Notes: generated by a model not told the origin, from the letters alone. A stretch of DNA of 64,000 bases from Mariniplasma anaerobium (GCF_016865445.1 NZ_AP024412.1:1240001-1304000), one strand, 5' to 3'. Positions 35,196 to 44,473 are shown, numbered from the stretch's first letter. Numbers and translations: made by a program.

Positions 35196-36070
35196 ATTTC
35201 ATCATCTCTTTTATGTAGTTTTAATAAATTATAGAGTGTTTTTCTCATGTCATTTCTATGTATGATCATATCAACTTGTCCATGATTAAGTTGAAAAACA
35301 TCTGTTTGAAATCCATCAGGTAAATCTTGTCTAATAGTTTGTTTTATAACTCTAGCACCAGCAAACCCGATTAATGATGACTTTTCAGCAATCATAATGT
35401 CACCCAGTGACGCAAAGCTTGCTGCTACACCACCAGTTGTTGGATTTGTAAGAATGCTAATATAAAGTAATCCCTCTTGATCATGTCTAGTAAGCGCTGC
35501 ACTTGTTTTTGCCATTTGCATCAATGATAGAATACCTTCTTGCATACGAGCACCACCTGATGCAGAAAAAATAAGGAGTGGTAGTTTTTCATGTGTCGCA
35601 TATTCAATTAATCTAGTTACTTTTTCTCCTACTGCACTGCCCATAGATCCCATCATAAAAGATGAATCAAGTGCTCCAATAGCAACTTTTATACCAACAA
35701 CAGTTGCACTGCCACAATAAAATGCTTCATTTAAATTCGATATCTTTTGACCAATTTTAACTTTTTCTTCATATCCTTCCATACCAAGTGGATTTAAAGA
35801 CTTAATATCCTTAAATAATTGGTCAAAGCTTTCTTCATCTGCAATGAGTGCAATTCTATCTTTAGCAGACATTTTAAAATGATAATCACAAAAAGGGCAA
35901 ACATAATGATCGACTTGCAAAGTCTTTTCATAAATGGCTGCGCCACATTGGTCACATTTAATAAATAAACCTTCAGGAATATCTAAAGGTTTATATGTGA
36001 TTTGTTTTTTTCTAACATTTTTTTTAAATTCTTCTAATCTTTTTTTTCTTTGTTCTAAAAAATCATTCAT
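35192..36070 (-). CDS. accD: Acetyl-CoA carboxylase carboxyltransferase, beta subunit
   Basis: A 292-residue partner of AccA. The N-terminal zinc ribbon is C-x2-C-x15-C-x2-C (CDQCGAA...VCPFC), and the carboxyltransferase domain shows FSASGGARMQEG and the NPTTGGVAASFA stretch. The ATG at 36070 is chosen because GGAGG lies nine bases upstream; the frame 19 codons longer begins inside accC without a ribosome site. It overlaps accC by 8 bases. Confidence 0.94.
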   Translation of the reverse strand: MNDFLEQRKKRLEEFKKNVRKKQITYKPLDIPEGLFIKCDQCGAAIYEKTLQVDHYVCPFCDYHFKMSAKDRIALIADEESFDQLFKDIKSLNPLGMEGYEEKVKIGQKISNLNEAFYCGSATVVGIKVAIGALDSSFMMGSMGSAVGEKVTRLIEYATHEKLPLLIFSASGGARMQEGILSLMQMAKTSAALTRHDQEGLLYISILTNPTTGGVAASFASLGDIMIAEKSSLIGFAGARVIKQTIRQDLPDGFQTDVFQLNHGQVDMIIHRNDMRKTLYNLLKLHKRDDEI

Positions 36071-37427
36071 TTTTGTTTTCCTCCACAAGACGATTAAATC
36101 TTTGGATGAATCCTGTATCATAAACACCTTTTATAAACTCTGGATTATACATAATAAGATATTGATACTCGATATTAGTTTCAATACCTTCAATAACGAA
36201 TTGTTCTAATGCTACACGCATTTTTTTAATAGCCTCTAAGCGTGTTGGAGCATAAACAACTAGCTTGGCTAACATTGAGTCATAAAATGGGGGCACATCA
36301 TAGCCTGGATAGATATGCGTATCTATTCTAATACCCATACCTCCTGGAAATATTACATTTTTGATATTCCCTGGTGTTGGTATAAAGTTTTTCATAGGAT
36401 TTTCTGCATTAATTCTACATTCTATTGCGTGTCCTTTAATCTTTACATCTCTTTGTTTAAAACTTAAAGCTTTTCCATATGCAATTCTTAATTGTTCTTT
36501 AACTATATCTACACCAGTAATCATTTCAGTTACAGGGTGCTCAACTTGAATTCTTGTGTTCATTTCAATAAAATAAAAATTTTGTTTACGATCAACTAAA
36601 AATTCAACTGTACCTGCATTTACATATTCTATTGATTTAGCTAATTTCAAGGCAGCTAAGCCCATTTTCCTTCTTAATATGTCATTTAAAACTGAACTTG
36701 GTGCTTCTTCAATCATTTTTTGATTTCTTCTTTGCATCGAACAATCACGCTCAAATAAATGAACATAATTTCCTAAGCTATCTCCAATGATTTGTATCTC
36801 TATATGTCTTGGTGATTCAATAAATTTTTCGATGTATAATGCACCATCTCCAAAATTAGAAAGTGCTTCTAGTGATGTACGAGAAAAAGCGCTCTTGAAT
36901 TCTTCATCAGAGCCTACAATACTTATACCTCTACCCCCGCCACCACTTGTGGCTTTTATCATCACTGGATATCCAATTTTTTTAGCAACTATTAATCCAT
37001 CTTCTACTGTAGGGACAAGTCCATCACTACCTTCAACAATAGGTATGTGATTTTGTTTTGCAATAGTTCTTGCAGATGACTTATCTCCAATTAATTTAAT
37101 AGATTTTGACGTTGGACCTACAAATTTGATTTGACAACTTTCAACCATCTCTACAAATTCATGCTTTTCAGATAAAAAGCCATATCCTGGATGTATTGCA
37201 TTGCATCCAGTTGATATAGCTGCTGAAAGTACTCTATTCATATTTAAATAGCTATCAGATGCTAAATTTTCTCCTATACAAACTGCTTGATCTGCTAATT
37301 TCACATGCAAACTATCTTCATCTGCTTTTGAATAAACAGCTACAGTTTCAATGCCTAATTCTTTTGCTGCTCTAATAATACGAACAGCAATTTCGCCCCT
37401 GTTTGCAATTAATAATTTATTTTTCAA
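36063..37427 (-). CDS. accC: Biotin carboxylase subunit of acetyl-CoA carboxylase
   Basis: ATP-grasp enzyme that carboxylates the biotin of AccB, about 454 residues. It begins KNKLLIANRGEIAVRI and has the glycine-rich ATP loop KATSGGGGRGI, the FIESPRHIEIQIIGD block, RDCSMQRRNQK and the catalytic EMNTRIQVEHPVTE. No ATG is available at the N terminus. The frame offers TTG at 37439, GTG at 37436 and TTG at 37427. The last is preceded by GGTGA at good distance and gives the typical N terminus, so it is listed, but the other two remain possible. It overlaps the accB end. Confidence 0.9.
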   Translation of the reverse strand: MKNKLLIANRGEIAVRIIRAAKELGIETVAVYSKADEDSLHVKLADQAVCIGENLASDSYLNMNRVLSAAISTGCNAIHPGYGFLSEKHEFVEMVESCQIKFVGPTSKSIKLIGDKSSARTIAKQNHIPIVEGSDGLVPTVEDGLIVAKKIGYPVMIKATSGGGGRGISIVGSDEEFKSAFSRTSLEALSNFGDGALYIEKFIESPRHIEIQIIGDSLGNYVHLFERDCSMQRRNQKMIEEAPSSVLNDILRRKMGLAALKLAKSIEYVNAGTVEFLVDRKQNFYFIEMNTRIQVEHPVTEMITGVDIVKEQLRIAYGKALSFKQRDVKIKGHAIECRINAENPMKNFIPTPGNIKNVIFPGGMGIRIDTHIYPGYDVPPFYDSMLAKLVVYAPTRLEAIKKMRVALEQFVIEGIETNIEYQYLIMYNPEFIKGVYDTGFIQRFNRLVEENKNE

Positions 37428-37866
37428 CGACTTCACCAATCGTCATTAAAACTTGGTCATATCCAATGACATCTTTATTATGAACTTCAATTGATTTAAC
37501 GACACCCGTATAAGGTGAAGTGATTTCATTCATAATTTTCATCGCTTCAATAATACAAACGACTTGTCCTTTTTTGACTTTTTGTCCAACTTGGACAAAA
37601 GGTTTCGCATTTGGTGTTGATTGCATATAAAAAGTTCCTACAAGCGGCGATTTGATATAGGTTTGATCTTCTTTATTCAGTTTGTTTTTATCATCAGCGT
37701 GTCCTGATGCTTTTGTATGTTGATTTTTATCTATTTTTTCTTCGATTATTTCATTTTGTTTTTGTTTGGATAATTTGATTTTTACATCTTTAGTCTCTAA
37801 TTCTAGATGCATCAATGTAGATTTCTCAAATTCTTTAATTATATTCTGTATCTCTTTTATTGTCAT
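37417..37866 (-). CDS. accB: Biotin carboxyl carrier protein
   Basis: A 149-residue carrier subunit. An N-terminal helical part and a charged linker (about 32-66) are followed by a biotinyl domain (about 72-147) with the biotinylated Lys in IEAMKIMNE, the standard E-A/V-M-K-M/I context, and GTFYMQSTPNAKPFVQVGQKV before it. It is the first gene of the eleven-gene acc-fab-birA operon. The region directly upstream holds another open frame ending in an ATGA overlap with this start. Confidence 0.94.
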   Translation of the reverse strand: MTIKEIQNIIKEFEKSTLMHLELETKDVKIKLSKQKQNEIIEEKIDKNQHTKASGHADDKNKLNKEDQTYIKSPLVGTFYMQSTPNAKPFVQVGQKVKKGQVVCIIEAMKIMNEITSPYTGVVKSIEVHNKDVIGYDQVLMTIGEVVEK

Positions 37867-37984
37867 GATGTACCATCACTTTTTTTTATTTTTGAGTTAA
37901 ACTTTGGTTTTTCATATTCGGCATAATCTGTATTACAATATTTTTTCTTATATGTACCACCTCTATTTTTTGTATCTCAAATGA

Positions 37985-37997
37985 TTTGAATTTCAAA
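37985..37997 (-). promoter_or_regulatory. FabT-box-like palindrome in the acc-fab leader
   Basis: Palindrome TTTGA-ATT-TCAAA, the same half-sites and three-base gap as the FabT operator of streptococci, centred about 11 bases after the predicted transcription start. A second, overlapping palindrome TCAAA-TGA-TTTGA lies at 37977-37989. No fabT gene is in the window. Confidence 0.5.
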
Positions 37998-38008
37998 ATA
38001 CTCTTTTA

Positions 38009-38036
38009 ATTCTATCACAATATTATATATTGTCAA
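38009..38036 (-). promoter_or_regulatory. Promoter of the acc-fab-birA operon
   Basis: TTGACA (38031-38036), 16-base spacer, TAGAAT (38009-38014) preceded by TGA, so both a consensus -35 and an extended -10. The leader to accB is about 135 bases. Confidence 0.8.
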
Positions 38037-38060
38037 TTATTATATGATTTTTTACATAAG

Positions 38061-38088
38061 AAAAAAAGTGAACACATGTTCACTTTTT
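38061..38088 (-). terminator. Terminator of the zwf-hydroxyacid dehydrogenase operon
   Basis: Perfect stem AAAAAGTGAACA / TGTTCACTTTTT with a two-base loop, overlapping the stop codon of the D-2-hydroxyacid dehydrogenase gene and followed by a T-run on the minus strand. Confidence 0.85.
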
Positions 38089-39007
38089 ATACAACTTTAT
38101 TATCTAACTCAATTTGTTCTAGATACTTTTTAAAAGTATCTATAATCTCAAAGGCAATTCTGTTGTTAACTTTAGGAGATGATGAAGCATTATGTGGCGT
38201 AATTAAACAATTGTCTAAATCCCATAACGTGTCATCTTTAGGTAGTGGTTCTGGACTTGTTACATCTAAAGCAGCACCTCTTATTTGGTTATTCATTAAT
38301 GCTTTTTTAAGTGCAATTTGATCAATGATTTCTCCTCTTGCTACATTAACAATCAATGCGTCTTTTTTCATAACTGATAATGCTCTAGCATCAATTAAAT
38401 TTTTAGTATCTTTTGTTAACGGGATTGCGATGATAATATAATCACTTTCTTTAAGAAGTTCATATAACCCATCAGATGTTGTATAAATTTTATCAAAAAA
38501 ATCTACATGTGTTAAATGTCTTTTATATCCAATAACTTTTGTTTTAAATGCTTTCATTCGCTCTGCAATATGTTGTCCAATAGATCCTGTACCTATAATC
38601 CCTATTGTAGCTCCATAAAGTTCATGGTCTGATTTTTGAAATTTCCATAAATGTTTTTCTTGATTTTTCATATGATTTTTTAATTGTCGATTAAAATACA
38701 AAATCTTAGAAAAGACATCTTCTGCTATTTGTATGCTAAAAACATCTTTTGCATAGGTTAAAAGTATTCCTCTTCGCTTTAAATATTCTAAATCAATACC
38801 ATCATAACCTGCAGTAATCAACTCAATCCATTTTAGATTTTTATATTGTTCTAAAACATCTATAGTTACATAACTTGGAACGGTAATGATAATGTGGCAA
38901 TCATAACTCTTTTCAACATCGAAAATAAATTCGTGATTTTTATATTCAAGCATGAATGCTTCATACAATTCTATTTTTACATATCTTTTATCTAAAAATA
39001 CTTTCAT
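38087..39007 (-). CDS. D-2-hydroxyacid dehydrogenase family protein
   Basis: NAD(P)-dependent reductase of 306 residues. The cofactor loop is GIIGTGSIGQHIAERM near 136-151, and the active-site residues follow: Arg in NVARGEIID, Glu in DVTSPEPLP and His in ITPHNASSSP. It would interconvert a 2-oxoacid and its D-hydroxyacid, but the substrate (phosphoglycerate, glyoxylate, others) cannot be told. No regulatory ACT domain is present, which speaks against a standard SerA. It is the last gene after zwf, cyclase and GNAT, all closely spaced. Confidence 0.87.
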   Translation of the reverse strand: MKVFLDKRYVKIELYEAFMLEYKNHEFIFDVEKSYDCHIIITVPSYVTIDVLEQYKNLKWIELITAGYDGIDLEYLKRRGILLTYAKDVFSIQIAEDVFSKILYFNRQLKNHMKNQEKHLWKFQKSDHELYGATIGIIGTGSIGQHIAERMKAFKTKVIGYKRHLTHVDFFDKIYTTSDGLYELLKESDYIIIAIPLTKDTKNLIDARALSVMKKDALIVNVARGEIIDQIALKKALMNNQIRGAALDVTSPEPLPKDDTLWDLDNCLITPHNASSSPKVNNRIAFEIIDTFKKYLEQIELDNKVV

Positions 39008-39022
39008 GTTATCCCACCTTTT

Positions 39023-39535
39023 CTATAGTAATATATCAAATGCAAGTCTTTTTGGATCTCCTGGATGATTTTTATTTAAAAATATGTATCCTTTTAACTC
39101 GTATCCCAAAGATTTAAAAAATCTAATTGCATATTTGTTATTCTCGTGTGTATCTATTCTAATATAGTCTATGTGTTTCTCTTTTGCTAGATTATGAGCA
39201 AATATCATCAGTTTTTCAGCTATATCTTGTCCTAAGAATTGCTTTGAGACTGCTAATCTATGAATAGTCAGATACGGTCTATCTGATGTCCATGCGCCAT
39301 CATATATGATGTCATAAGTTGGCTCTATGCCTGATTTAATCGCAATCATTCCGATAATTTGACGATCAAGCTCATAAACATAAAATTCATTAAGATTTAT
39401 ATCATTTGTTATTGTTTGTTGATCTGGTAAGTGATACTGCCATTGGTCAATACCTCTTTGTTTTAAAAGCTTAGTTGTTTCTAATCTTAAATCCCAGATG
39501 TGTTTAAGATCACTAATTTTAGCTAATCTAATCAT
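39023..39535 (-). CDS. GNAT-family N-acetyltransferase
   Basis: A 170-residue acetyl-CoA-dependent acyltransferase. The acetyl-CoA loop is degenerate (VSKQFLGQDIAEKLM in place of R-x2-G-x-G/A). The strand and helix order around it and the C-terminal IRIDTHENNKYAIRFFKSLGYELKG are typical of GNAT enzymes. The gene lies three bases after the cyclase gene. The substrate is unknown. Confidence 0.82.
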   Translation of the reverse strand: MIRLAKISDLKHIWDLRLETTKLLKQRGIDQWQYHLPDQQTITNDINLNEFYVYELDRQIIGMIAIKSGIEPTYDIIYDGAWTSDRPYLTIHRLAVSKQFLGQDIAEKLMIFAHNLAKEKHIDYIRIDTHENNKYAIRFFKSLGYELKGYIFLNKNHPGDPKRLAFDILL

Positions 39536-39538
39536 AAG

Positions 39539-40156
39539 TCATGCCACCAAAATAACACTTAATAATAGTGCATCTGCATGATCCATTTTAATAGGAAGAG
39601 CATACATAAAATAAGATCCTTGTTTAATTTCTTTCAATCTTAATCCTTCAATGATATAAATATCTTTTTCAAATAACAATTTGTGAGTCATATGATTTTC
39701 TTGATCTCGCTCTACACCAAGTGCATCAACTCCTACACCTCTAATTTCTTTTTGATTTAAATAAAGTGCTGCACTTTGATCAATGTAGATAAATTTAAAA
39801 TTAAATTTATCTTCATAACTATTTTGAGTTTTAAACAAAATAAAATCATTTTTACAAATATCTAAATCAACTAAATCATCTTTTGAAATTGCATCTTTAA
39901 TATGAGTCATATCAAAGACTTTAACTTCTCTAATGAGTCTATTTAGTTCCAATTTGCTTGATGTTTGACCATCTTTAATCATATGCAACGGAAAATCCAT
40001 ATGTGTTCCTGTGTGCAGATTCATCGTTACTTCAGTTTCATGAGCAGGACTTGTATCAAAATCAGATGCAACTCTAAAAACAGGTTTTTTACTATCCTTA
40101 TTTTTATATACTTGCATATCTGGTGTAATTTTCATACTTACATCATAATAAATCAT
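39539..40156 (-). CDS. Cyclase / kynurenine-formamidase-like metal hydrolase
   Basis: A 205-residue protein of the cyclase family (PF04199). The metal-binding motif H-x-G-T-H-x-D-x-P-x-H is exact (HTGTHMDFPLH near 47-57) and GVGVDALGVE near 142 is the second conserved block. Members hydrolyse N-formylkynurenine, isatin or similar amides, and many have unknown roles. No tryptophan-degradation gene is nearby, so the activity is open. Its ATG overlaps the zwf stop (ATGA). Confidence 0.82.
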   Translation of the reverse strand: MIYYDVSMKITPDMQVYKNKDSKKPVFRVASDFDTSPAHETEVTMNLHTGTHMDFPLHMIKDGQTSSKLELNRLIREVKVFDMTHIKDAISKDDLVDLDICKNDFILFKTQNSYEDKFNFKFIYIDQSAALYLNQKEIRGVGVDALGVERDQENHMTHKLLFEKDIYIIEGLRLKEIKQGSYFMYALPIKMDHADALLLSVILVA

Positions 40157-41517
40157 GGCATTTTCACATCCATTTTTTCTTTTATAAGAACCTGTAAGGC
40201 TTTGTAATCATTATAAATGATAGGATCTGTTTGTTTTTCTTTGATATGCTCAATAAGCTTCCAAGATAATTCAATCTCATCCCATCTAGTGAATAGGGTT
40301 TTGTGTGACTCTGTAGCTTCTAGTAATAGTTTTTCATAGGCTTCACTTAAATTACCTACAGCATTACATGCTGCACAGTATTCTAATTCAACTTCTTGGA
40401 CATCACCTGTTAAACCAGGCACTTTAGAATTAAATTTTAAGCCTACACCATCATCTGGTGCAATTTTAATATAGAGTTTATTTGTAGATAATGGTAGATT
40501 CCATTTTCTTTGTTCTGAAGTTTCTTCAAATTCAACAATAATCACTGATTCTTTTTGATCTAATTTCTTACCCGTCATTAAGTAAAAAGGAACACCTTTA
40601 AACCTTGGAGTATTTACAAATGCTTTTATAAAAACAAAAGTCTCAGTTTTAGAATCTTTATTTACCTTATCCTCATTTAAATATCCTTCATATTGTCCAA
40701 ATATAAATGAATTTGAATCAAATGAAACATTTTCTATCGCTTTGACTTTTTCATTTTTAACATCTTCACTATGATAACTTAGAGGTACTTCCATTGAAAC
40801 CATACTTAACATTTGTATTAAATGAGATTGCACCATATCTTTTAGCGCACCTGATTGATCATAGTATCCACCTCTATTAAAGATACCATCTGTTTCTTTA
40901 ACAATAATTTTTACATTTTTAATTGTTCTATTGTACCAAACTTCTTCAAAGATTCTATTAGCAAATCTTACCATCATAATATTTTGTATCATTTCTTTTC
41001 CTAAGTAATGATCAATTCTATAAATTTGTTTTTCATCAAAGAATTCCCATAGCATTTGATTAATTTTTTTAGCACTTTTTAAATCATGACCGAAAGGTTT
41101 TTCAAATATTATTAATTGATTTTCATTAGCTTTTTCGATCAAACCAGAGTGATTGATGTTTTGTGCAACATCAAAGAACAACTCTGGACCTATAGCAAGA
41201 TAATAAAGTTGTTTTGTTTGATTATCAGTTTCCTTTGAGATAATTTTTTTTAATTCATTGTAATCATTTTTATCTGTAATCTGAATTTTATGATATTCAA
41301 CAATTTGTTCTAAAGTTTTTAAATCTAATGGTGCACTTGATTCATCATTCATATAAGTTAGATATGATTTCGTGTTTAAATCTTTTCTACCTAAACAAAT
41401 GATTTTAGTTTCTTTAGGAATTTTATTATCTTTATATAGTTTTGATAATGCAGGAAGCAGTTTTCTTGATGTTAAATCTCCTGTAGAACCAAATATTGTA
41501 AATATTAGTTTTTTCAT
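40153..41517 (-). CDS. zwf: Glucose-6-phosphate 1-dehydrogenase
   Basis: First enzyme of the oxidative pentose phosphate pathway, producing NADPH. The 454 residues are slightly below the common 480-500. The N-terminal IFGSTGDLTSRKLLPAL binds NADP, RIDHYLGKEMIQNI contains the catalytic His region, and EKPFGHDL and the C-terminal ATESHKTLFTRWDE are conserved. AAAGGA lies before the ATG. It heads an operon with the cyclase, GNAT and hydroxyacid dehydrogenase genes. No phosphogluconolactonase or gnd gene is in the window. Confidence 0.94.
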   Translation of the reverse strand: MKKLIFTIFGSTGDLTSRKLLPALSKLYKDNKIPKETKIICLGRKDLNTKSYLTYMNDESSAPLDLKTLEQIVEYHKIQITDKNDYNELKKIISKETDNQTKQLYYLAIGPELFFDVAQNINHSGLIEKANENQLIIFEKPFGHDLKSAKKINQMLWEFFDEKQIYRIDHYLGKEMIQNIMMVRFANRIFEEVWYNRTIKNVKIIVKETDGIFNRGGYYDQSGALKDMVQSHLIQMLSMVSMEVPLSYHSEDVKNEKVKAIENVSFDSNSFIFGQYEGYLNEDKVNKDSKTETFVFIKAFVNTPRFKGVPFYLMTGKKLDQKESVIIVEFEETSEQRKWNLPLSTNKLYIKIAPDDGVGLKFNSKVPGLTGDVQEVELEYCAACNAVGNLSEAYEKLLLEATESHKTLFTRWDEIELSWKLIEHIKEKQTDPIIYNDYKALQVLIKEKMDVKMP

Positions 41518-41565
41518 TATTTATATCTGTCCTTTCAAATTGATGTCATTGATAATATATGTTTG

Positions 41566-42177
41566 TTAATCCCAAGAATGCCATAAAAAATGAGAAACAT
41601 ATGAGCGATATGGTATCCATTTTTGACTATAGGCTTCAATTTCTTTATGTGTCATTTCCGGTCTGTTTAATAATTGTTTAAGTGCGTTTCTTAATCCTAA
41701 ATCCAATGTGGAAAAAACATCTTTTCTACCCATTGAAAACATTAAAAACATTTGAGCGGTCCATATACCAATTCCTTTAACTTCTGTCAATTGATTGATG
41801 ATTTCTTCATCTGTCATAGAGTCAAATTTTTCGAACAAAATTTCTTTATCGTCTATATGTTTGGCTAAAGACTTTAAATACTTAATCTTAGGTCTAGATA
41901 ATCCAATATCTCTTAGTTGATCATCTGATGTATTTAGTATGTTAAATGGGTCGATTTGATTGTTTAAAAGCTCAAGTAGTCTATTATAGATGATATCAGC
42001 AACTCTAGTAGACAATTGTTGAGCAATAATTGTTTGAACTAAAGATTGATAGTAATCTACCGATACTTTTACTTTTATTTCACTTTTATTTTCAAATAAT
42101 GATTTTAAATTAGGATCTTTATCAATTAAAAAGACCACTTCTTTAGAGTTGTTTTTAAATGTGATTTCATAATCCAT
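41566..42177 (-). CDS. DNA-3-methyladenine glycosylase (AlkA-type HhH-GPD)
   Basis: Base-excision repair enzyme of 203 residues. The helix-hairpin-helix reads LTEVKGIGIWTAQMF and the catalytic Asp lies in FSTLDLGLRNAL, the HhH-GPD signature of AlkA and related glycosylases that remove alkylated purines. The N-terminal mixed domain of E. coli AlkA is absent, as in many short bacterial members. Endonuclease III is excluded by the lack of a C-terminal Fe-S cysteine cluster. It is transcribed divergently from the gamma-glutamyltransferase gene. Confidence 0.87.
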   Translation of the reverse strand: MDYEITFKNNSKEVVFLIDKDPNLKSLFENKSEIKVKVSVDYYQSLVQTIIAQQLSTRVADIIYNRLLELLNNQIDPFNILNTSDDQLRDIGLSRPKIKYLKSLAKHIDDKEILFEKFDSMTDEEIINQLTEVKGIGIWTAQMFLMFSMGRKDVFSTLDLGLRNALKQLLNRPEMTHKEIEAYSQKWIPYRSYVSHFLWHSWD

Positions 42178-42297
42178 AAAAAACTCCTTTTTATCTATAT
42201 GTTTTATTATAACATGACAAAAGAAAATAAAAGCCTGTATAGATTTATAAAATCAATGATAAACTATATATAGACTAAGATAAAAAGGTGTGAGATC

Positions 42298-43875
42298 ATG
42301 AATAAGTACAATTCTAATAAAACACCCGTACTTGCAAAGCATGGTGTGGTTGCTACTAGCGAACCTAATGCTGCAAATGCTGGACTAGAAATTCTAAAAA
42401 AAGGTGGAAATGCTATTGATGCAGCAATTGCAACAGCTGCTGCCTTAACTGTATGTGAACCTACAAGTAATGGTATTGGCGGAGATAATTTTGCGATTAT
42501 TTGGTATAAAGGTAAACTCATTGGTATGAACTCAAGTGGTAAATCTCCAGCTTTACTTTCTATGGATGTATTAAAGGAGAAAGGATTATCTGAACTTCCG
42601 CGATTTGGGTTTCTACCCGTCACTGTTCCTGGCGTTGTTAAGGGATGGGCGGAGTTATCAAAAAAATATGGAAAGCTCTCTTTTAAAGAAGTTTTAGCCC
42701 CTGCTATTAGGCTTGCAAAAGATGGCTATAAGATTTCTGCAACAGTTGCGAGCAATTGGAAGCGTGCAAAACAAATATATGAAAAAAACTTAAACGATGA
42801 TATGTTTAAGTACTGGTTTGAAACATTTGGAAATGTTCCAGATGTTGGTGATGATGTTGTCTTAAAAGATCATGCTAAAAGCTTGGAAGACATCGCCAAT
42901 ACATTTGGGGATAGTTTTTATAATGGAAATATCGCTGATAAAATTGAAAGCTTTTCAATTAAATATGGTGGCTTAATTAGAAAAAGCGATTTAAGTGCTC
43001 ACAAAGTTAATTGGGTACATCCTATTTCCACTTCATATAGAGGATATGACCTTTATGAACTTCCACCAAATACACAAGGTATCATTGGACTCATGGGTTT
43101 AAATATACTTGAAAACCATAAATTTAATGAAACTGATAGTGTAGACACATATCATCAATATATTGAATCAATTAAACTAGCTTTTAGTGATGGACTAAAT
43201 TATATTGCAGATCCTGAGTACATGAAAATCAGTGTTGATGATATGTTATCAAAATCATATGCAAAACAAAGATACGAAAAAATAAATGAAAATGCACAAA
43301 TTCCAAAATGTGGAGATCCAAAATCTTCAGGTACTGTTTATCTTGCGACTGCAGATAAAGATGGTAATATGGTGTCTTTCATTCAAAGTAACTATATGGG
43401 CTTTGGTTCTGGACTGGTTGTACCTCATACAGGTATAACACTTCAAAATAGAGGACATAATTTTTCTATGGATGAAAAATCAGTCAATTACATTGGTCCA
43501 AATAAAAAACCTTATCATACAATTATTCCTGGATTTATCATGAAAGATAAATTGCCAGTTGGACCATTTGGTGTTATGGGTGGCTTCATGCAACCTCAAG
43601 GGCACCTACAAGTCATATCTTCTATGCTAGATTTTAATCTTGATCCACAAGAAGCTCTTGATCGACCAAGATTCCAATGGATAAAAGAAAACACCATATA
43701 TGTCGAGCCAAACCTAGATGAATCCATCATTAAGGGTCTAAAAGAAAAAGGTCATGATGTTATTATTCAGCCTGATTTAGGTCATTTTGGTCGTGGTCAA
43801 ATCATCTTAAAAAAAGATGAAAACTATATAGCTGCAACAGAAATTAGATGTGATGGAACCATTTGTTCATATTGA
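42298..43875 (+). CDS. Gamma-glutamyltransferase family protein (YwrD-like, no signal peptide)
   Basis: An N-terminal-nucleophile hydrolase of 525 residues. The autoprocessing and catalytic Thr is T346 in SSGTVYLATADKDGN, and the substrate-binding NYMGFGSGL and GIGGDNFAIIWY stretches are present. It has no signal peptide or membrane anchor, so it is cytoplasmic like Bacillus YwrD, unlike secreted Ggt. The late PQGHLQVISSMLDF..DRPRF block is typical of the family. It may act on glutathione or other gamma-glutamyl compounds; glutathione peroxidase is also encoded in the window but 7 kb away. AAGGTG precedes the ATG. Confidence 0.9.
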   Translation: MNKYNSNKTPVLAKHGVVATSEPNAANAGLEILKKGGNAIDAAIATAAALTVCEPTSNGIGGDNFAIIWYKGKLIGMNSSGKSPALLSMDVLKEKGLSELPRFGFLPVTVPGVVKGWAELSKKYGKLSFKEVLAPAIRLAKDGYKISATVASNWKRAKQIYEKNLNDDMFKYWFETFGNVPDVGDDVVLKDHAKSLEDIANTFGDSFYNGNIADKIESFSIKYGGLIRKSDLSAHKVNWVHPISTSYRGYDLYELPPNTQGIIGLMGLNILENHKFNETDSVDTYHQYIESIKLAFSDGLNYIADPEYMKISVDDMLSKSYAKQRYEKINENAQIPKCGDPKSSGTVYLATADKDGNMVSFIQSNYMGFGSGLVVPHTGITLQNRGHNFSMDEKSVNYIGPNKKPYHTIIPGFIMKDKLPVGPFGVMGGFMQPQGHLQVISSMLDFNLDPQEALDRPRFQWIKENTIYVEPNLDESIIKGLKEKGHDVIIQPDLGHFGRGQIILKKDENYIAATEIRCDGTICSY

Positions 43876-43880
43876 TTTCT

Positions 43881-43909
43881 TTGCTTAATAAAGCAAATTA
43901 TGGTATAAT
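43881..43909 (+). promoter_or_regulatory. Promoter of the plus-strand GNAT gene
   Basis: TTGCTT, 17-base spacer, TATAAT preceded by TGG (extended -10). It starts only five bases after the gamma-glutamyltransferase stop codon, so the GNAT gene has its own promoter. Confidence 0.75.
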
Positions 43910-43936
43910 TTCTTCAAGAAAAGGAAGTATGAAGAT

Positions 43937-44458
43937 ATGTATAAATTAGTAAAACCTAATCTAGAACATAAAGCTAAATTTCTAGATTATTTGGATGACT
44001 GGGGTGATCAATCCATGACACCATTGACATCTGATATGAAGGATATGAGCTATGAAGATCTTTTAAGTTATTTTTATCAAGCTGAACATGATATTAATTT
44101 GCCTAGAGGTTATGTGCCAGATTCTAATTATTTTTTTGTAGATGAACATAATGAAATCTTTGGATTTGTAAATATAAGACATTATTTAAATGATATATTG
44201 TTAAAGATTCGTGGTCATATAGCATATGGTATTAGACCTTCAAAAAGAGGTATGGGATTATCTAAGATAATGCTTGAATTAGCTTTAATAGAAGCAAAAA
44301 AAAAAGGGATAAATCGTGTTTTAATGGTATGTGATAAATCAAATATTGCATCAGCTAAAAGTATTATCGCAAATAAGGGGATATTAGAAAATGAGGTCTA
44401 TGATGTTACAGACCATAAAATTATTCAAAGATTTTGGATTGATTTAAGTGATGAATAA
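43937..44458 (+). CDS. GNAT-family N-acetyltransferase
   Basis: A 173-residue acetyltransferase. The acetyl-CoA loop is RPSKRGMGLSKIML, the R-x2-G-x-G form, following the conserved strand GHIAYGIR, and the VMLVCDK-like strand with NIASAKSIIANKG closes the fold. AAGGAAG lies before the ATG and a separate consensus promoter lies upstream. The end of the gene forms part of a terminator hairpin. The target molecule is unknown. Confidence 0.87.
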   Translation: MYKLVKPNLEHKAKFLDYLDDWGDQSMTPLTSDMKDMSYEDLLSYFYQAEHDINLPRGYVPDSNYFFVDEHNEIFGFVNIRHYLNDILLKIRGHIAYGIRPSKRGMGLSKIMLELALIEAKKKGINRVLMVCDKSNIASAKSIIANKGILENEVYDVTDHKIIQRFWIDLSDE

Positions 44459-44473
44459 TCATCACTTTTTTTT
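44448..44473 (+). terminator. Terminator of the GNAT gene
   Basis: GTGATGA / TCATCAC stem with a four-base loop that contains the stop codon, followed by eight T. Confidence 0.85.

Noticed and set aside
37945-37967. T-box-like GGTGGTAC motif in the acc leader
   Set aside because: Only the core wording fits; there is no specifier stem, no full antiterminator bulge motif and no terminator, and the downstream genes are not amino-acid related.
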